NCBI GenBank assembly: GCA_963798275.1
Contig: CAWCTB010000023.1
Span: 105,500-169,499 of the forward strand
Direction: 5' to 3'
Origin: CAWCTB01 sp963798275
Lineage (GTDB): Bacteria > Acidobacteriota > Terriglobia > Terriglobales > Acidobacteriaceae
DNA: 64,000 nt
The notes below the pieces were generated by a model, which was not told the DNA's origin, ran no database searches, and was given only the letters and a program-made list of their open reading frames with translations. A program made the translations under genes and the position numbers. Shown here piece by piece: positions 41,241-50,896 of the stretch (the stretch's first letter is position 1; the number at the start of each line of letters is the position of its first letter).

Positions 41241-42513
41241 TCTTGTGTTCCAGGTATAGCCGAATCGCTTCCTGCATCACCGTCTTCAACGGAACATGGT
41301 GTTCCGTGGCGATGCGGCGGCAATCCTCGTATTCGGGCGCATATTGCGAAACCGTTCCATTCAGCGCCGCGATCTTCATGCGCACTTCACCCCACGCCGT
41401 TTCCACGGATTCGTGACGGCGGGGCAATACGTACCGCCGCTCTCGCCGTACACGCACACCCAGGGTGCTGCTCTCGCGAAACAGCAGGCCACGCAGTTTC
41501 TCTTCCTGCTGCGGCTGCGCCAGTATCGTCACCAGAGTCCCGGGACGGTTCTTCTTCATCTGCACCGGCACAGTGAACACATCCAGAGCGCCTTCGGCCA
41601 ACGCCCGCTCCACGATGTAGCCAATGAGCTGCGGATTCAAGTCGTCAAGGTTCACCTCCAGGATGGAGACTTCCTCCTGAATTTCCGCCGCACTGGCATT
41701 GACCATTGCAACATCGACGGTATCGCCCACGGTCAGACGCAGCACGTTCGCGTGTCCGGCAAAGTCGCGCGCCCCCGCGCCGTACCCAATCTTGTCACTT
41801 GTCATCATCGGACGCGGCTCGAAGCTCGTCACCAGCACCCGGACAATCGCAGCCCCAGTCGGCGTTACCAATTCCTTCTGGATGTCGCCGCAATAAATCG
41901 GCACGTCTTTCAGCAACTCGAGCGTGGCCGGCGCGGGCACGGGCATGATGCCGTGCGCGCACGCGATCGTTCCTCCGCCGACATTCAGCGGCGATGACAC
42001 AAACCGCTCTACTCCCAGCGCTTCAGCTCCGACTGCAGCGCAGACTACATCGACAATCGCATCCGCCGCGCCGACCTCGTGAAAGCGAACTTGCTCCAGG
42101 TCCGACTTGTGGACCTTCGCCTCGGCCGTAGCGAGCGCGACAAAGATCTCGCTCGCCCACCGTCTAGCATGCTCGGTGATTGGTGCGTCAGAGATGATGC
42201 GCAGGATTTCGCTCAGACCGCGGCCGTGTTGATGCTCATGGGTATGGCCCTGAGCGCCCGTCTCCTGCGCATGACTATGTTTCTGCGCCCAGAACTCCTC
42301 GCGCGGCAGGTCCTTCTGCCCGTTCACGATTACGTCAAGCTTGGTCGCAGAAATCCCGCCGCGCTCCACACGCGAAACCTCGAGCGTTGCTCCAATCTTC
42401 AGGCCGGAAACGGTCTGTTGCAGCAGCTCGAACGGAACTCCGGCATCCAGCAACGCGCCGAGAAACATGTCGCCGCTGATTCCGGAGAAGCAGTCGAGGT
42501 AAGCAATGCGCAT
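41233..42513 (-). CDS. larC: Nickel-pincer cofactor biosynthesis protein LarC
   Basis: A 426-residue CTP-dependent cyclometallase family protein that inserts nickel into the pyridinium dithiocarboxylate cofactor of lactate racemase-type enzymes. It begins MRIAYLDCFSGISGDMFLGALLD and has an internal His-rich loop (HSHAQETGAQGHTHEHQHG) suited to nickel, then VRFHEVGAADAIVDVV, VTPTGAAIV and the C-terminal domain with NLDDLNPQLIGYI. In Lactobacillus plantarum LarC needs programmed frameshifting, but here it is one continuous frame. No larA, larB or larE lies in this window. The ATG at 42513 is used; the frame extends 7 codons further. It overlaps the metG start by 8 bases. Confidence 0.92.
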   Translation of the reverse strand: MRIAYLDCFSGISGDMFLGALLDAGVPFELLQQTVSGLKIGATLEVSRVERGGISATKLDVIVNGQKDLPREEFWAQKHSHAQETGAQGHTHEHQHGRGLSEILRIISDAPITEHARRWASEIFVALATAEAKVHKSDLEQVRFHEVGAADAIVDVVCAAVGAEALGVERFVSSPLNVGGGTIACAHGIMPVPAPATLELLKDVPIYCGDIQKELVTPTGAAIVRVLVTSFEPRPMMTSDKIGYGAGARDFAGHANVLRLTVGDTVDVAMVNASAAEIQEEVSILEVNLDDLNPQLIGYIVERALAEGALDVFTVPVQMKKNRPGTLVTILAQPQQEEKLRGLLFRESSTLGVRVRRERRYVLPRRHESVETAWGEVRMKIAALNGTVSQYAPEYEDCRRIATEHHVPLKTVMQEAIRLYLEHKNG

Positions 42514-42635
42514 GGGAGATCGCCAAATCGGCACAGCAGGCCGTGGGTCGCGGAAACTTTCATCATAGGTAACGCTCTCGCCAGCGTCAAACCTGACGAC
42601 TCTGCGAGGTTTGCTACACTGAAACTTACCTTCAC

Positions 42636-44675
42636 GTGTATCTCGAAAAACAAAAGCTGCTGGCCGCCTGCGTTCGCGCGTTCCTGCGCGACAAGTACCA
42701 GATCGAGCTCGCGAATCTCGTCATCGAGCAGCCGCCCAGGGTTGAGCTGGGCGAATTTGCCCTGCCGCTTTCCTTCGAGCTCGCCAAAAAGCTGCGCAAG
42801 CCGCCGCGCAAAATCGCCGAAGAGATCGTTGCCGAGTTCCCGCTGCCCGAAGGCTTCGAGAAACTCGAAGTCGCCGGAGCTGGATATATCAACGCCCGCC
42901 TCAAGCGCAACGTAGCTGCCCGCGAACTGCTGCAATCGGGAGAGCCCGCCGTCGCTGATCACGCGGGCGAAGGGGCAGCCAACGTGTCCGGCAAGATCCT
43001 GGTCGAGCACACCAGCATCAACCCCAATAAAGCCGCGCATATCGGTCATCTGCGCAATGCAATTCTCGGCGATACGTTCGTTCGCCTGCTACGCGCCGCG
43101 GATCACACCGTCGATATCCAGAACTATATCGACAATACCGGGGTGCAGGTGGCCGATGTCGTGGTCGGATTCCTTCACCTCGAGCATCAGTCGAAGCCAC
43201 AGATTGAGGAATTGATCGCCTCCAACCCCCGCTTCGATTACTACTGCTGGGACCTCTATGCTCGCGTCTCGCAGTGGTATGAGCAGGATAAGGCTAACCT
43301 GCGCACTCGACTCGAAGCCCTTCATGCAATCGAACAGGGCGGCAACGAAATGGCCGAGATTGCCGATCTCATCTCAACCGCCGTGCTCCGCCGTCATCTC
43401 GAAACCATGGACCGCCTCGGCATCGAATACGACTTTCTTCCCCGCGAGAGCGAGATTCTGCATCTGCACTTCTGGGACCTCGCCTTCCAGCAACTCAAGG
43501 AGAAGGGCGTCCTCTACTTCGAGACCGAAGGCAAGAACAAGGGCTGCTGGGTGATGACGCGGCCTTCGTCCTCGAACAAGGCCAACGCAGCGCGCGAGAA
43601 CTCAGCTAATCGCGAGAACTCGGCTAATCCCGAAGCCGCAGATGACGAAATCGGCCCCGACGAGGATGCCAAGGTCATCGTGCGCTCCAACGGGACGGTG
43701 GGCTATGTAGGCAAAGACATCGCCTACCACCTCTGGAAGTTCGGTCTGCTTGGTCGCGACTTCGGCTATCAGCGCTTCTACCGATATCCCAATAACCACG
43801 AAGTTTGGATCTCGGCGGAGCAGGGCGAGGCCGATCATCCCCATTTCGGCGGCGTGTCAGCCATTTACAACGTCATCGATTCGCGCCAAAGCGATCCGCA
43901 GAACACGGTCATTGAAGCCCTTCGCCTCCTGGGTTACACCGAACAGGCCGCGCACTACACCCATTTCTCTTACGAGATGGTCGCGCTGACCCCACGTTGC
44001 GCCATGGAACTCGGCTACGAGGTGAGCGCGGCCGACCAGGCGAAGTCCTACATCGAAGTCTCCGGCCGCAAAGGGTTCGGCGTGAAGGCCGACGACCTGC
44101 TCGATGCCCTGATCTCGGCCGCTAAGAAAGAAGTCGACCAGCGCCATCCCGAACTGGACGAGCACGAGCGCCAGAGCATCAGCGAGCAGATCGCCATCGG
44201 TGCGCTGCGCTATTTCATGCTGAAGTTCACCAAGCAGTCGGTCATCGCCTTCGACTTCAAGGAAGCGCTGGCCTTCGAGGGCGAAACCGGCCCCTATGCT
44301 CAATATGCGGTCGTCCGTGCGACGAACATTTTCCGCAAGGCCGGAATCGATCCCAAGCAGGCACTCATTACGGACATCGACTTTGCCCGCTTCTTCAGCG
44401 ATGAAAGCGGGACTGAAATCTGGGAACTCTGGCTGCTGGCAGGGAAGACCTCACTGGTCATCGAGCAGTGCATTGCGACCACAGAGCCGGCCTACGCCGC
44501 GAAACACGCTTTTCAGTTAGCCCAGCAGTTCAACAACTTCTATCATCGGCACCACATCCTTACCGAAGCCGATGAAGCTCGCAAGAACTTCCTGCTCGCC
44601 ACCGCGGCGGTGGTTCGTCGCGAACTCATCCGCTTGCTGGACCTCATGGGCATTACCGTACCTCCGGTGATGTGA
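42636..44675 (+). CDS. argS: Arginine-tRNA ligase
   Basis: A 679-residue class I arginyl-tRNA synthetase with GTG start. It has the N-terminal additional domain (LPLSFELAKKL), HIGH-type motif in NPNKAAHIGHLRNAILGD, catalytic-domain blocks VDIQNYIDNTGVQVADVV and GKDIAYHLWKFGLLG, and the C-terminal anticodon-binding helices (ETGPYAQYAVVRATNIFRK, LLDLMGITVPPVM). Long for the family because of an insertion near residues 310-340 rich in Asn/Glu with a duplicated RENSAN hexapeptide. Frame intact. trmO overlaps or follows closely on the same strand. Confidence 0.95.
   Translation: MYLEKQKLLAACVRAFLRDKYQIELANLVIEQPPRVELGEFALPLSFELAKKLRKPPRKIAEEIVAEFPLPEGFEKLEVAGAGYINARLKRNVAARELLQSGEPAVADHAGEGAANVSGKILVEHTSINPNKAAHIGHLRNAILGDTFVRLLRAADHTVDIQNYIDNTGVQVADVVVGFLHLEHQSKPQIEELIASNPRFDYYCWDLYARVSQWYEQDKANLRTRLEALHAIEQGGNEMAEIADLISTAVLRRHLETMDRLGIEYDFLPRESEILHLHFWDLAFQQLKEKGVLYFETEGKNKGCWVMTRPSSSNKANAARENSANRENSANPEAADDEIGPDEDAKVIVRSNGTVGYVGKDIAYHLWKFGLLGRDFGYQRFYRYPNNHEVWISAEQGEADHPHFGGVSAIYNVIDSRQSDPQNTVIEALRLLGYTEQAAHYTHFSYEMVALTPRCAMELGYEVSAADQAKSYIEVSGRKGFGVKADDLLDALISAAKKEVDQRHPELDEHERQSISEQIAIGALRYFMLKFTKQSVIAFDFKEALAFEGETGPYAQYAVVRATNIFRKAGIDPKQALITDIDFARFFSDESGTEIWELWLLAGKTSLVIEQCIATTEPAYAAKHAFQLAQQFNNFYHRHHILTEADEARKNFLLATAAVVRRELIRLLDLMGITVPPVM
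43593..43628 (+). repeat. 18-bp tandem duplication inside argS
   Basis: Two adjacent 18-base copies differing at one position encode RENSAN twice in a surface insertion of ArgS. It keeps the frame, so it looks like a genuine in-frame slippage duplication. Confidence 0.75.
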
Positions 44676-44712
44676 TGCCCCTGCCCGCTGTTCCCGGCGT
44701 AGACTCTAAGCC

Positions 44713-45163
44713 ATGTTTACACCGCAACCCATCGGCTATGTACGCAGTCCGTATACCCAGACCGATCAGGTTCCCAGAGGCCTGGGCGCAAAGCACGACG
44801 CCGAAGGCGAACTCGAGATTCTGCCGGAGTTCGAACACGGGCTTGACCGACATCGAGGGCTTCTCCCATCTGATCGTGCTCTGGGTGTTCAGCCGCTCTG
44901 AAGGATTCGAACTGTGCGGCAAGACTCCCGCCGACGACCACCCGCACGGTGTTTTCGCCACCCGCTCTCCCCGGCGTCCCAATCCAATCGCACTCACGGT
45001 TGTCGAATTGCTGAGCCGGCAAGGCCGGCGCCTTCTGGTTCGTGGTGTTGATATGCTCGACGGAACGCCGATCCTCGACATCAAGCCTTACCTGTCGAAT
45101 GTGCCCGAAGACCAGCTGCGTCGGGGCTGGCTCGCCGAGGCTGAAGCGCGCAAGGCGAAGTAG
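44713..45163 (+). CDS. trmO: tRNA (t6A37) N6-methyltransferase TrmO (frameshifted)
   Basis: An approximately 150-residue TsaA/TrmO-family protein, which methylates N6-threonylcarbamoyladenosine at tRNA position 37 with SAM. It begins MFTPQPIGYVRSPYTQTDQVPRG, then DIEGFSHLIVLWVFSRSE, the signature PHGVFATRSPRRPNPIALTVV and GVDMLDGTPILDIKPYL. An extra G in GGG at 44839-44841 shifts the frame between EFEHGL and TDIEGF. It lies 37 bases downstream of argS on the same strand. Confidence 0.88.
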
Positions 45164-45233
45164 GCAGTTCGTGCCATGGCAAGTCAGGTGCAAGGTCAGA
45201 GAGCAGAATAATCAGCGACGCTCTCGGCCGCCT

Positions 45234-45634
45234 TCACCACGTACTGTACGCTGTACCTTCCGTCGAGTTCTGATCGCTGCCGCTGTGCACGTCGATGATG
45301 CCTGGTTCCGTCTGGTCTGGCGACATGATGCTGTCGTCCGTCACCGGCACCCAGGTATCGCGCGAGTTGGTGAAGGGGTCTTTGGGAAGTTCCTTCATGT
45401 AGCCGGCATCGACCAGGTCCTGCAGCGATTGCGGCGCTTTCTGCTTGTCGAGCGTGTACTCGTCGATCACCGATGCGCAGGGTGTACAGGTCATCGTGCA
45501 GCACGGTCTCCCTGGCGCGCAATATCGAAATTTGGTAACGCGGGATGGCGATCGCCATCAGAATCGACGATGATGCTGATGACCACCATCAACTCGATCA
45601 GGGTAAAGCCGCGTTGACGAAAGCGCTTGTGCAT
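45234..45634 (-). CDS. Type II secretion pseudopilin, GspG-like (frameshifted)
   Basis: An approximately 133-residue type IV pilin-like protein. It starts MHKRFRQRGFTLIELMVVIS with the prepilin peptidase site G|FTLIE, then the helix MAIAIPRYQISILRARETVL and a GspG-like C-terminal domain (LQDLVDAGYMKELPKDPFTN, ending GTAYSTW). Two single-base insertions near 45570 and 45478 split it into three frames. It lies 26 bases after a second pseudopilin and downstream of the secretin gene, so it belongs to a type II secretion or type IV pilus-like apparatus. The exact C-terminus depends on no further indel. Confidence 0.78.
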
Positions 45635-45660
45635 TGTCTTGAAACGAATCGCGCTGCAGA

Positions 45661-46131
45661 CTACCACGTCTTGTACTTCGTGCCGTCCAGTCCCGTGCCT
45701 TCGGACTTGGTGTAGACGTCGAACACGTTCTGCCCGCCCCAGGAATCGGAGTCAGGATCGTCCTGCATCGAGCGCAGCCCCCACTCGTCCTTGCCCGTCA
45801 TCGGGTCCACCGGAATGCGCCGCAAAAATCGTAGTTTCTTGCCATTCGAATCGACCCCTTTCACCAGGGTGTCCAGGTCCGGAGGATACCCCTGGCTATC
45901 CACCTTCACCTGGAAGGCGCCCCGGTCGGCAGCGTCCTTGTAGCGGTCGATGGCGTCGCGCATCTCCCACAGGTCGCGTCGCAACTCGCGTTCTTTGTTG
46001 CGCTGAATCGTGACCCGAACCACCGGAACCGCAGCCGCCGTCAGGATCATCAGGATCGTCATCGCGACGATCAACTCGACCACCGTGAACCCGTTCCGGC
46101 GCTTCCGAGCCGCCTGCCCCGTCCGCCACAA
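45661..46131 (-). CDS. Type II secretion pseudopilin, GspG-like
   Basis: A 156-residue pseudopilin: prepilin cleavage site NG|FTVVELIVAMTILMILTAAAV, a long N-terminal helix, and a GspG-type globular domain (YPPDLDTLVKGVDSNGKKLR, RRIPVDPMTGKDEWG, ending GTKYKTW). The listed start is a TTG at 46131; an upstream ATG near 46140 in another frame may be the real start if one more indel exists. It lies between the secretin gene and the second pseudopilin. Members are inserted in the inner membrane and cleaved by prepilin peptidase. Confidence 0.85.
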   Translation of the reverse strand: MWRTGQAARKRRNGFTVVELIVAMTILMILTAAAVPVVRVTIQRNKERELRRDLWEMRDAIDRYKDAADRGAFQVKVDSQGYPPDLDTLVKGVDSNGKKLRFLRRIPVDPMTGKDEWGLRSMQDDPDSDSWGGQNVFDVYTKSEGTGLDGTKYKTW

Positions 46132-46308
46132 CTCGTTGCATCTCAGGCGTAGCGGGCCCTTCGATCGCGCTGACGAACTGGAAACTGTTTCGAGTCACTG
46201 CGGCTATTCTAGACCCTTCTGCCGGCGCGATTGCAGTGGCGAGATGCGCTCGAATCGGGTCACCGCCCCGCCCCGCACCGGATCCCCGCTGAAGGTTAGA
46301 CGCCGCAC

Positions 46309-48638
46309 TTAGTGGACGGTCACAATGGCTTGCGAGCCGCTCGCCGGCAATGTCTGCATGGCTGCGTTCTTCAGCATTGCGCGCGATTGATGCTCAGCGT
46401 CGCCTGCCCCGCCGCCTTCGCCTGGAAGGTCAGCGTGAACACCGATCCGTCTCCCGAAACTCCGCTGCTGCCCGGCGGCCGCGAAGCCGTGAGCTGCACG
46501 ATTCCCATCATGCTGTCGTCGCGGTGAACCAGCGCAACCGGCTGGCCGTCTTTCTCCAGCAGGGTCCCGTTGGACACATTCAGCAGCTGCAACACCCGCG
46601 GGTTGTAGAGGATTTGCAGCGGAACCGAGTACACGTCCTGCCCTCCTGCGAGATTCACATTGACGGTAAACGTCGATCCCACCGCCTGGTTCAGCGTCGG
46701 AGGATCGAAGCTGACAATCGCGCTCCCCGCAGGCGCCGTAGCCGCCGATTGATCCTGGGGCTGAGACTGCGGCGCTGCCCGCCTGCGGCTGCGGAACGCG
46801 GACTGCGTCCCCGGCGTTGCGTTCGGCAGAGTTGATCACCTGTGTCGTCTCCGGCAGAATGCTCGGGCGACGCAGTTGAATCACGTTGGCCGTACCCACA
46901 TCCACCGCCTTGAGTGTTCGATGCCTTCAGCTCCTGCGCTCGCACGATGTGCGGAATCAGCATGAACACCAGCTCGTTATCGATCCGGTTCTTCTGTTCG
47001 GAGGAGAACAGATAGCGGAAGAAGGGTATTTGCGCCAGCCCGGGAATGCCTTGCAGGTTCTTGGTCTCGGTCTCCTCCAGGATGCCGCCCATGATGTTGG
47101 CTTCACCCTCCTTGAGACGGATCTCCTGCTCGATCTTGCGCTGGCCGATCACCGGCTGCTGAATGCCGCCGATGTTCTGGTACGAATCGACCGCCGAGAT
47201 ATCCATCGCAATTTTCAGCGAGACTTCATCCGTGCCATGGATGCGCGGCGTGATGTCCAGTTGACGCCGACGTCGATGTAGTTGAACTGCGTATTCACCA
47301 ACGGGTTGATGCCCACGCCGCCGATGCCGGGCTGGAACGATCCCGTCGCCACCGGCACGCGCTCACCAAGTTTGAGCGACGCCTTCTGGCCGTCCAGCGG
47401 CGCGAATCTGAGGCTGTTGCAGTATCTTCGAGGCGCTGTCGGTGTACAGAAAGTTCGCCGTCGCAGGGCCGACCGTTACCTGGAAATTCGTGGCGTTCAG
47501 GTGGGCCAGGCTGTTCAGGTTGATAGTACCGGTAGTACTGCCTGTGGTGGTTGTGACCGATCCGTTGCCCGTCCCGACGTTCGATCCCGAGGTCGAGGTC
47601 GTCGTGCTGGTGTTATCGACCAAGTGTGACCGAGGCTGACGAGGGCGGCTGAATTCCCAGGTTCTGCAGCTTGTTACGCTGCACCTGCATGATCACCACT
47701 TCCACCACGACTTCAGGCCGTGACTTGTCGAGGTCCTCGATCAGCTTCTCGGCCATGGCGATCTGGTCGGGCGTTCCGCGAACCACGATGGCCTGTTGCG
47801 ACGGGAACTGCTGCAGACGCTGGGTATCTAAAAGAGTGCGGAGAATATTGACCAGGTCCTGCAGTTCGTTCGGTTGCGACAGGTTCGTGAGATAGAAGGT
47901 GCGGATGACGCTCTGTTCCAGTTCCTTCCGCTTGGCTGGAGTGTCGGCGGCCACAAAGATCGTGTTCGGCGTCACCGGCCGCCAGAAGGTCTTCGACTCC
48001 AGCGCGGTAATTTCCAGCGCCTGCTGCAGCGTCACTCCGTTCAGTTCGACCCGAATCCGCCGCGAGGTGTAATCGGGATCGAACAGCACGTTGATCCCCG
48101 CCAGCTTGCCGATGGTCTCGTAGATCGGTCTTGCTGTCGTCGCTCAGCTTCAGCGTAATCGGCGTGTCTGAGATGGGCGCCAGCTCCACTGGACCAGCCG
48201 CCTGCTCCATGCGCTTGTGCAGCGCCGAAGTCGGACTGGGTGGAGGAACGTTACCTTCCTCGATCTGCTGGTTCTTCAGCAGGACGGTGCGAACCTTGTT
48301 GGCCTCTTGCTGCGCGATGAAGCTGGAGGGATCAATGCGCAATCGCCCGCTCGAAGTTCGTCAGCGCCTCCTGCAGCTTGCCGCTGTTCACCAGCAACTG
48401 GCCCTTGTGCACGAGTGAGGCGGCGGCCAGGAAGCGCACACGCTCAAACGAGGCGCGATAACGTCAGGTCGTCGGGCTTCAATTCGTAGGCCTGATGATA
48501 GAAGTTGTAGGCCGCGACGTAGTCGAGTCGGGTTTCAGCTGCCAAGCCCTGCTTATAGAGAGCCTTGGCTTTGTCGGCGGCTGCCGCTACGGTGGCACAC
48601 AGCACCAGCAGAGCCAGGACGCGGGTGAGCCGTTTCAT
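46309..48638 (-). CDS. GspD/PilQ-like secretin with TPR start and cohesin-like end (multiply frameshifted)
   Basis: An approximately 775-residue outer-membrane secretin. In order: signal peptide MKRLTRVLALLVLCATVAAA, TPR-like helices (YKQGLAAETRLDYVAAYNFY), an STN/N0 domain (INVLFDPDYTSRRIRVELNG), an N1 domain (TFYLTNLSQPNELQDLVNIL), the secretin core (EIRLKEGEANIMGGILEETE, GLAQIPFFRYLFSSEQKN, ELVFMLIPHIVRAQ) and a C-terminal cohesin-like beta domain (FTVNVNLAGGQDVYSVPLQI). About nine indels are inferred, near 48455, 48345, 48130, 47625, 47410, 47262, 46910, 46750 and 46395. The ATG at 48638 follows GGAAGG. It heads an operon with two pseudopilins. Confidence 0.82.
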
Positions 48639-48653
48639 TGCCTTCCTTATGAT

Positions 48654-48670
48654 TCCGGAATATTTCCGGA
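48654..48670. promoter_or_regulatory. 17-bp inverted repeat upstream of secretin gene
   Basis: A perfect palindrome TCCGGAA-TAT-TTCCGGA lies 16-32 bases upstream of the secretin ATG. Symmetry and position fit a binding site for a dimeric repressor or an mRNA-leader hairpin. No regulator gene is adjacent; the role is inferred. The rest of 48639-48958, between divergent secretin and smpB, shows nothing else certain. Confidence 0.5.
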
Positions 48671-48958
48671 CCCCGCGTCGATCGAACCGAGGCGGGATTC
48701 GGGGTCTGCCAGTCAGACTTCTGCCCTCTAATATGTGAGCACGGTGCGGGCGCGCTTGCGGCATCGAACACCTAACCAAGCACTCACCGAATCGGGGCGA
48801 TTATAACATCCGGCGCAGCGCGCATGTTCCTGCTTTCACTGTGTGTTAGCATAGCAACTTTGCTCTTGTGCGGTGGAACATCACCGTCGTCTTATCGATC
48901 CGCTTCCCATTCTGGTCCCAGCGGTTGCAAAGAAGGAACCGCGTCGCAAGCTTGGCTT

Positions 48959-49485
48959 ATGGCTCGTCAAACCCAATCTACAGAACGGCCGAGAAACCGA
49001 AGCAGGGGCGCCGCGACCCCATCGTCCAGCGGCGAACGCGATGCCTCCGTCAACCGCGCCGCGTCGCACAACTACTTCCTGATGGAGAAGTTCGAGGCCG
49101 GCATCGCCCTGCGCGGCACCGAGGTCAAGTCCATCCGCGCCGGCCGCGCCAATCTGAAGGACGCCTACGGCCTGGTCAAAGACGGCGAGCTGTGGCTCAT
49201 CAACGCCCACATCGGCGCCTACGAGCATGGCAACATCTTCAACCACGAACCCCTGCGCACCCGAAAGCTGCTGGTCCACAAGAACGAGTTGCACAAGCTC
49301 ATCGGCAAGACCCAGCAGAAGGGCTTGACCCTCATCCCCACCCGGCTGTACTTCCGCAACGGCAGGGTCAAAGTCGAGCTGGCCCTGGCCAAAGGCAAGC
49401 AGACCTGGGACAAGCGCGAAACCGAGCGCCGCCGCACGCCGACAAAGAAGCCCGTGAGGCCATCGCCCGCAGCCGCAAGGCGTAG
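48959..49485 (+). CDS. smpB: SsrA-binding protein SmpB (frameshifted near C-terminus)
   Basis: The tmRNA partner protein for trans-translation. Core OB-fold motifs: NYFLMEKFEAGIALRGTEVK, SIRAGRANLKDAYGLV, LINAHIGAYEHGN, RTRKLLVHKNEL and GLTLIPTRLYFRNGRVKVEL with AKGKQTWDKRE. It has a longer Ser/Arg-rich N-terminus than usual (about 35 residues). A missing base near 49435 shifts the frame; in the other frame the normal tail ADKEAREAIARSRKA ends at 49485. No ssrA gene is visible in the window. A strong hairpin follows at 49504. Confidence 0.92.
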
Positions 49486-49503
49486 TCGGGTGGAAGCTCG
49501 TGC

Positions 49504-49536
49504 CCCACGTTCGCCCTTCTATTGGGCTAACGTGGG
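49504..49536 (+). terminator. Probable terminator after smpB
   Basis: An 8-bp stem CCCACGTT/AACGTGGG, one mismatch, then a 4-bp stem GCCC/GGGC around a TTCTATT loop, 18 bases after the smpB stop, followed by ATTTACTG. The stem is strong; the T tract is weak. Confidence 0.6.
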
Positions 49537-49558
49537 ATTTACTGAACTGAGGTGGGAG

Positions 49559-49648
49559 CCCACACCTTCAGGTGTGGGAATTCGAAGCAAGAAGAATCCC
49601 AGAGCCCGCAGGGCGCAACAATTCCTAGCCCAGTGCGTCAGCGCTGGG
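49559..49648. repeat. Two TTCA/GTCA-loop palindromes (dispersed family)
   Basis: Hairpin 49559-49578 has the stem CCCACACC/GGTGTGGG with loop TTCA. Hairpin 49629-49648 has CCCAGTGC/GCGCTGGG (one G-T pair) with loop GTCA. Different stems with the same loop type define a repeat family in the window. They sit between smpB and the pentapeptide-TIR gene (convergent). Confidence 0.75.
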
Positions 49649-49677
49649 TAAGCAATCCCTGATAAGTTCCGGCCCCT

Positions 49678-50896
49678 TCAGCGGCGGGACCCCGCCTTCA
49701 AATCGCTCACCAGCCGCTGAAACGCCTGCTGATAGGAATCGTGGTCCTTCCAGTTGCTGAAGTCGGGGATGAAGTACTCGCGTATCTCGCGCGCCGAATC
49801 TTTCCCCCGGTCCGCATCAAAGCATTCCCATTCCTTGATCGTTACCGCTTTTCCCGGGGTCCCCACAGAGCGAAGCCTTTGCGCTTCGTCGGGTGATAGA
49901 TCGTACGGAACCAGCGCCACCGGAAACAGCATCTGGCGCTTCTCCTGTGCCTCGCGTTTGCGCGCCTTGGCAATCTCGGTCTGCACCCAATCGCTGGCCA
50001 TGCTGTGCTCCGACAGGATCAGCAGCAGCTTGTCGTGCAACCGAATGGCTTCGTCGATCTGCTCGTGAATCTTCCGCCCGCCCCTAATGTCATGCGGCGC
50101 AAACCAGCAGCGCACGCCTTTGGCCTGCAGGTCGGCATGGAGCCGCTCGGCAAACTCCTGGTCGAGCGTCGAATAGCTGATGAAGCAGGAGTAGAACTCG
50201 ATGGGCCGCCCCACCATCGATCCGATGTAGGCAATGAACTCGTCCGGCACGCCACACCCGCGAAGGAAGACCTCGGGAATCTTGCCCTTCGATTTGTAGA
50301 GGGTGTCGATGCCAATCTTGGACGGGCCTTCATGCTGCACTGTGTCAAGTCCCTTGGCGGCGCTTAGATCGACGTCGCCGAACGCCACTCCCTGTATTCG
50401 AGCTCCACTGAACTCTGCCCCGCTGAGATCTGCCCGCTGGTGAGATTTGCTTCGAGAAGAAGCGCAGCGTTGAGGATCGTCCCAGTGAGATTCGCATAGC
50501 GGAGGTCTGCCAAATAGAGGTTCGCACCGCTGACGTCTGCGTCTAGCAGGGTCGCCGAAATGAGGCTCGCATAGGTGAGTTCCGCCCCTCGAAGATTCGC
50601 ACCGCTAAAGTCTGTGAAGTGGAGGTTGGCGCCGTGGAGTCTGGCCCCCAACGAATGCACCCCGCTCAGGTTCGCCCATGGAGGTAGGCATGATGAGAGT
50701 TCTGTCACACTAAGACTCGCCCGAACGAGGTTCGCGTCATCGAGGTCCGCCTCTCCAGGAGCGCCCCACTCGAGATCAGCCCCCTCCAGTTCCGCCTCCC
50801 GCAACTCGGGCCGTAAACTCGAGAGTGCTCTTCCCGCCACTTGTTCCACCCCTCGACTCCTTGCTTGAGAATTGCGAGATGTTCAGGGTTCGCCAT
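49678..50896 (-). CDS. Pentapeptide-repeat protein with C-terminal TIR domain (frameshifted)
   Basis: An approximately 405-residue protein. It starts MANPEHLAILKQGVEGWNKW, a common leader of pentapeptide-repeat proteins, followed by A(D/N)LxG repeats (GANLHFTDFSGANLRGAEL, DVSGANLYLADLRYANL, then ADLSGAEFSGARIQGVAFGD) forming a right-handed beta-helix. Residues from about 235 form a TIR domain: FYSCFISYSTLDQEFAERLH, GVRCWFAPHDIRGG and LLLILSEHSMASDWVQTEI with the probable catalytic Glu. Four indels are inferred, near 50835, 50693, 50675 and 50432. Bacterial TIR domains often cleave NAD+ or make signalling nucleotides in phage defence; the sensing role of the beta-helix is inference. The ATG at 50896 has GAGGT 9 bases upstream. 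Confidence 0.85.

Noticed and set aside
39912..41576. 554-codon plus-strand open frame opposite metG
   Set aside because: Composition is Arg/His/Val-rich and it lies antisense to methionyl-tRNA synthetase motifs in the correct strand; a shadow.
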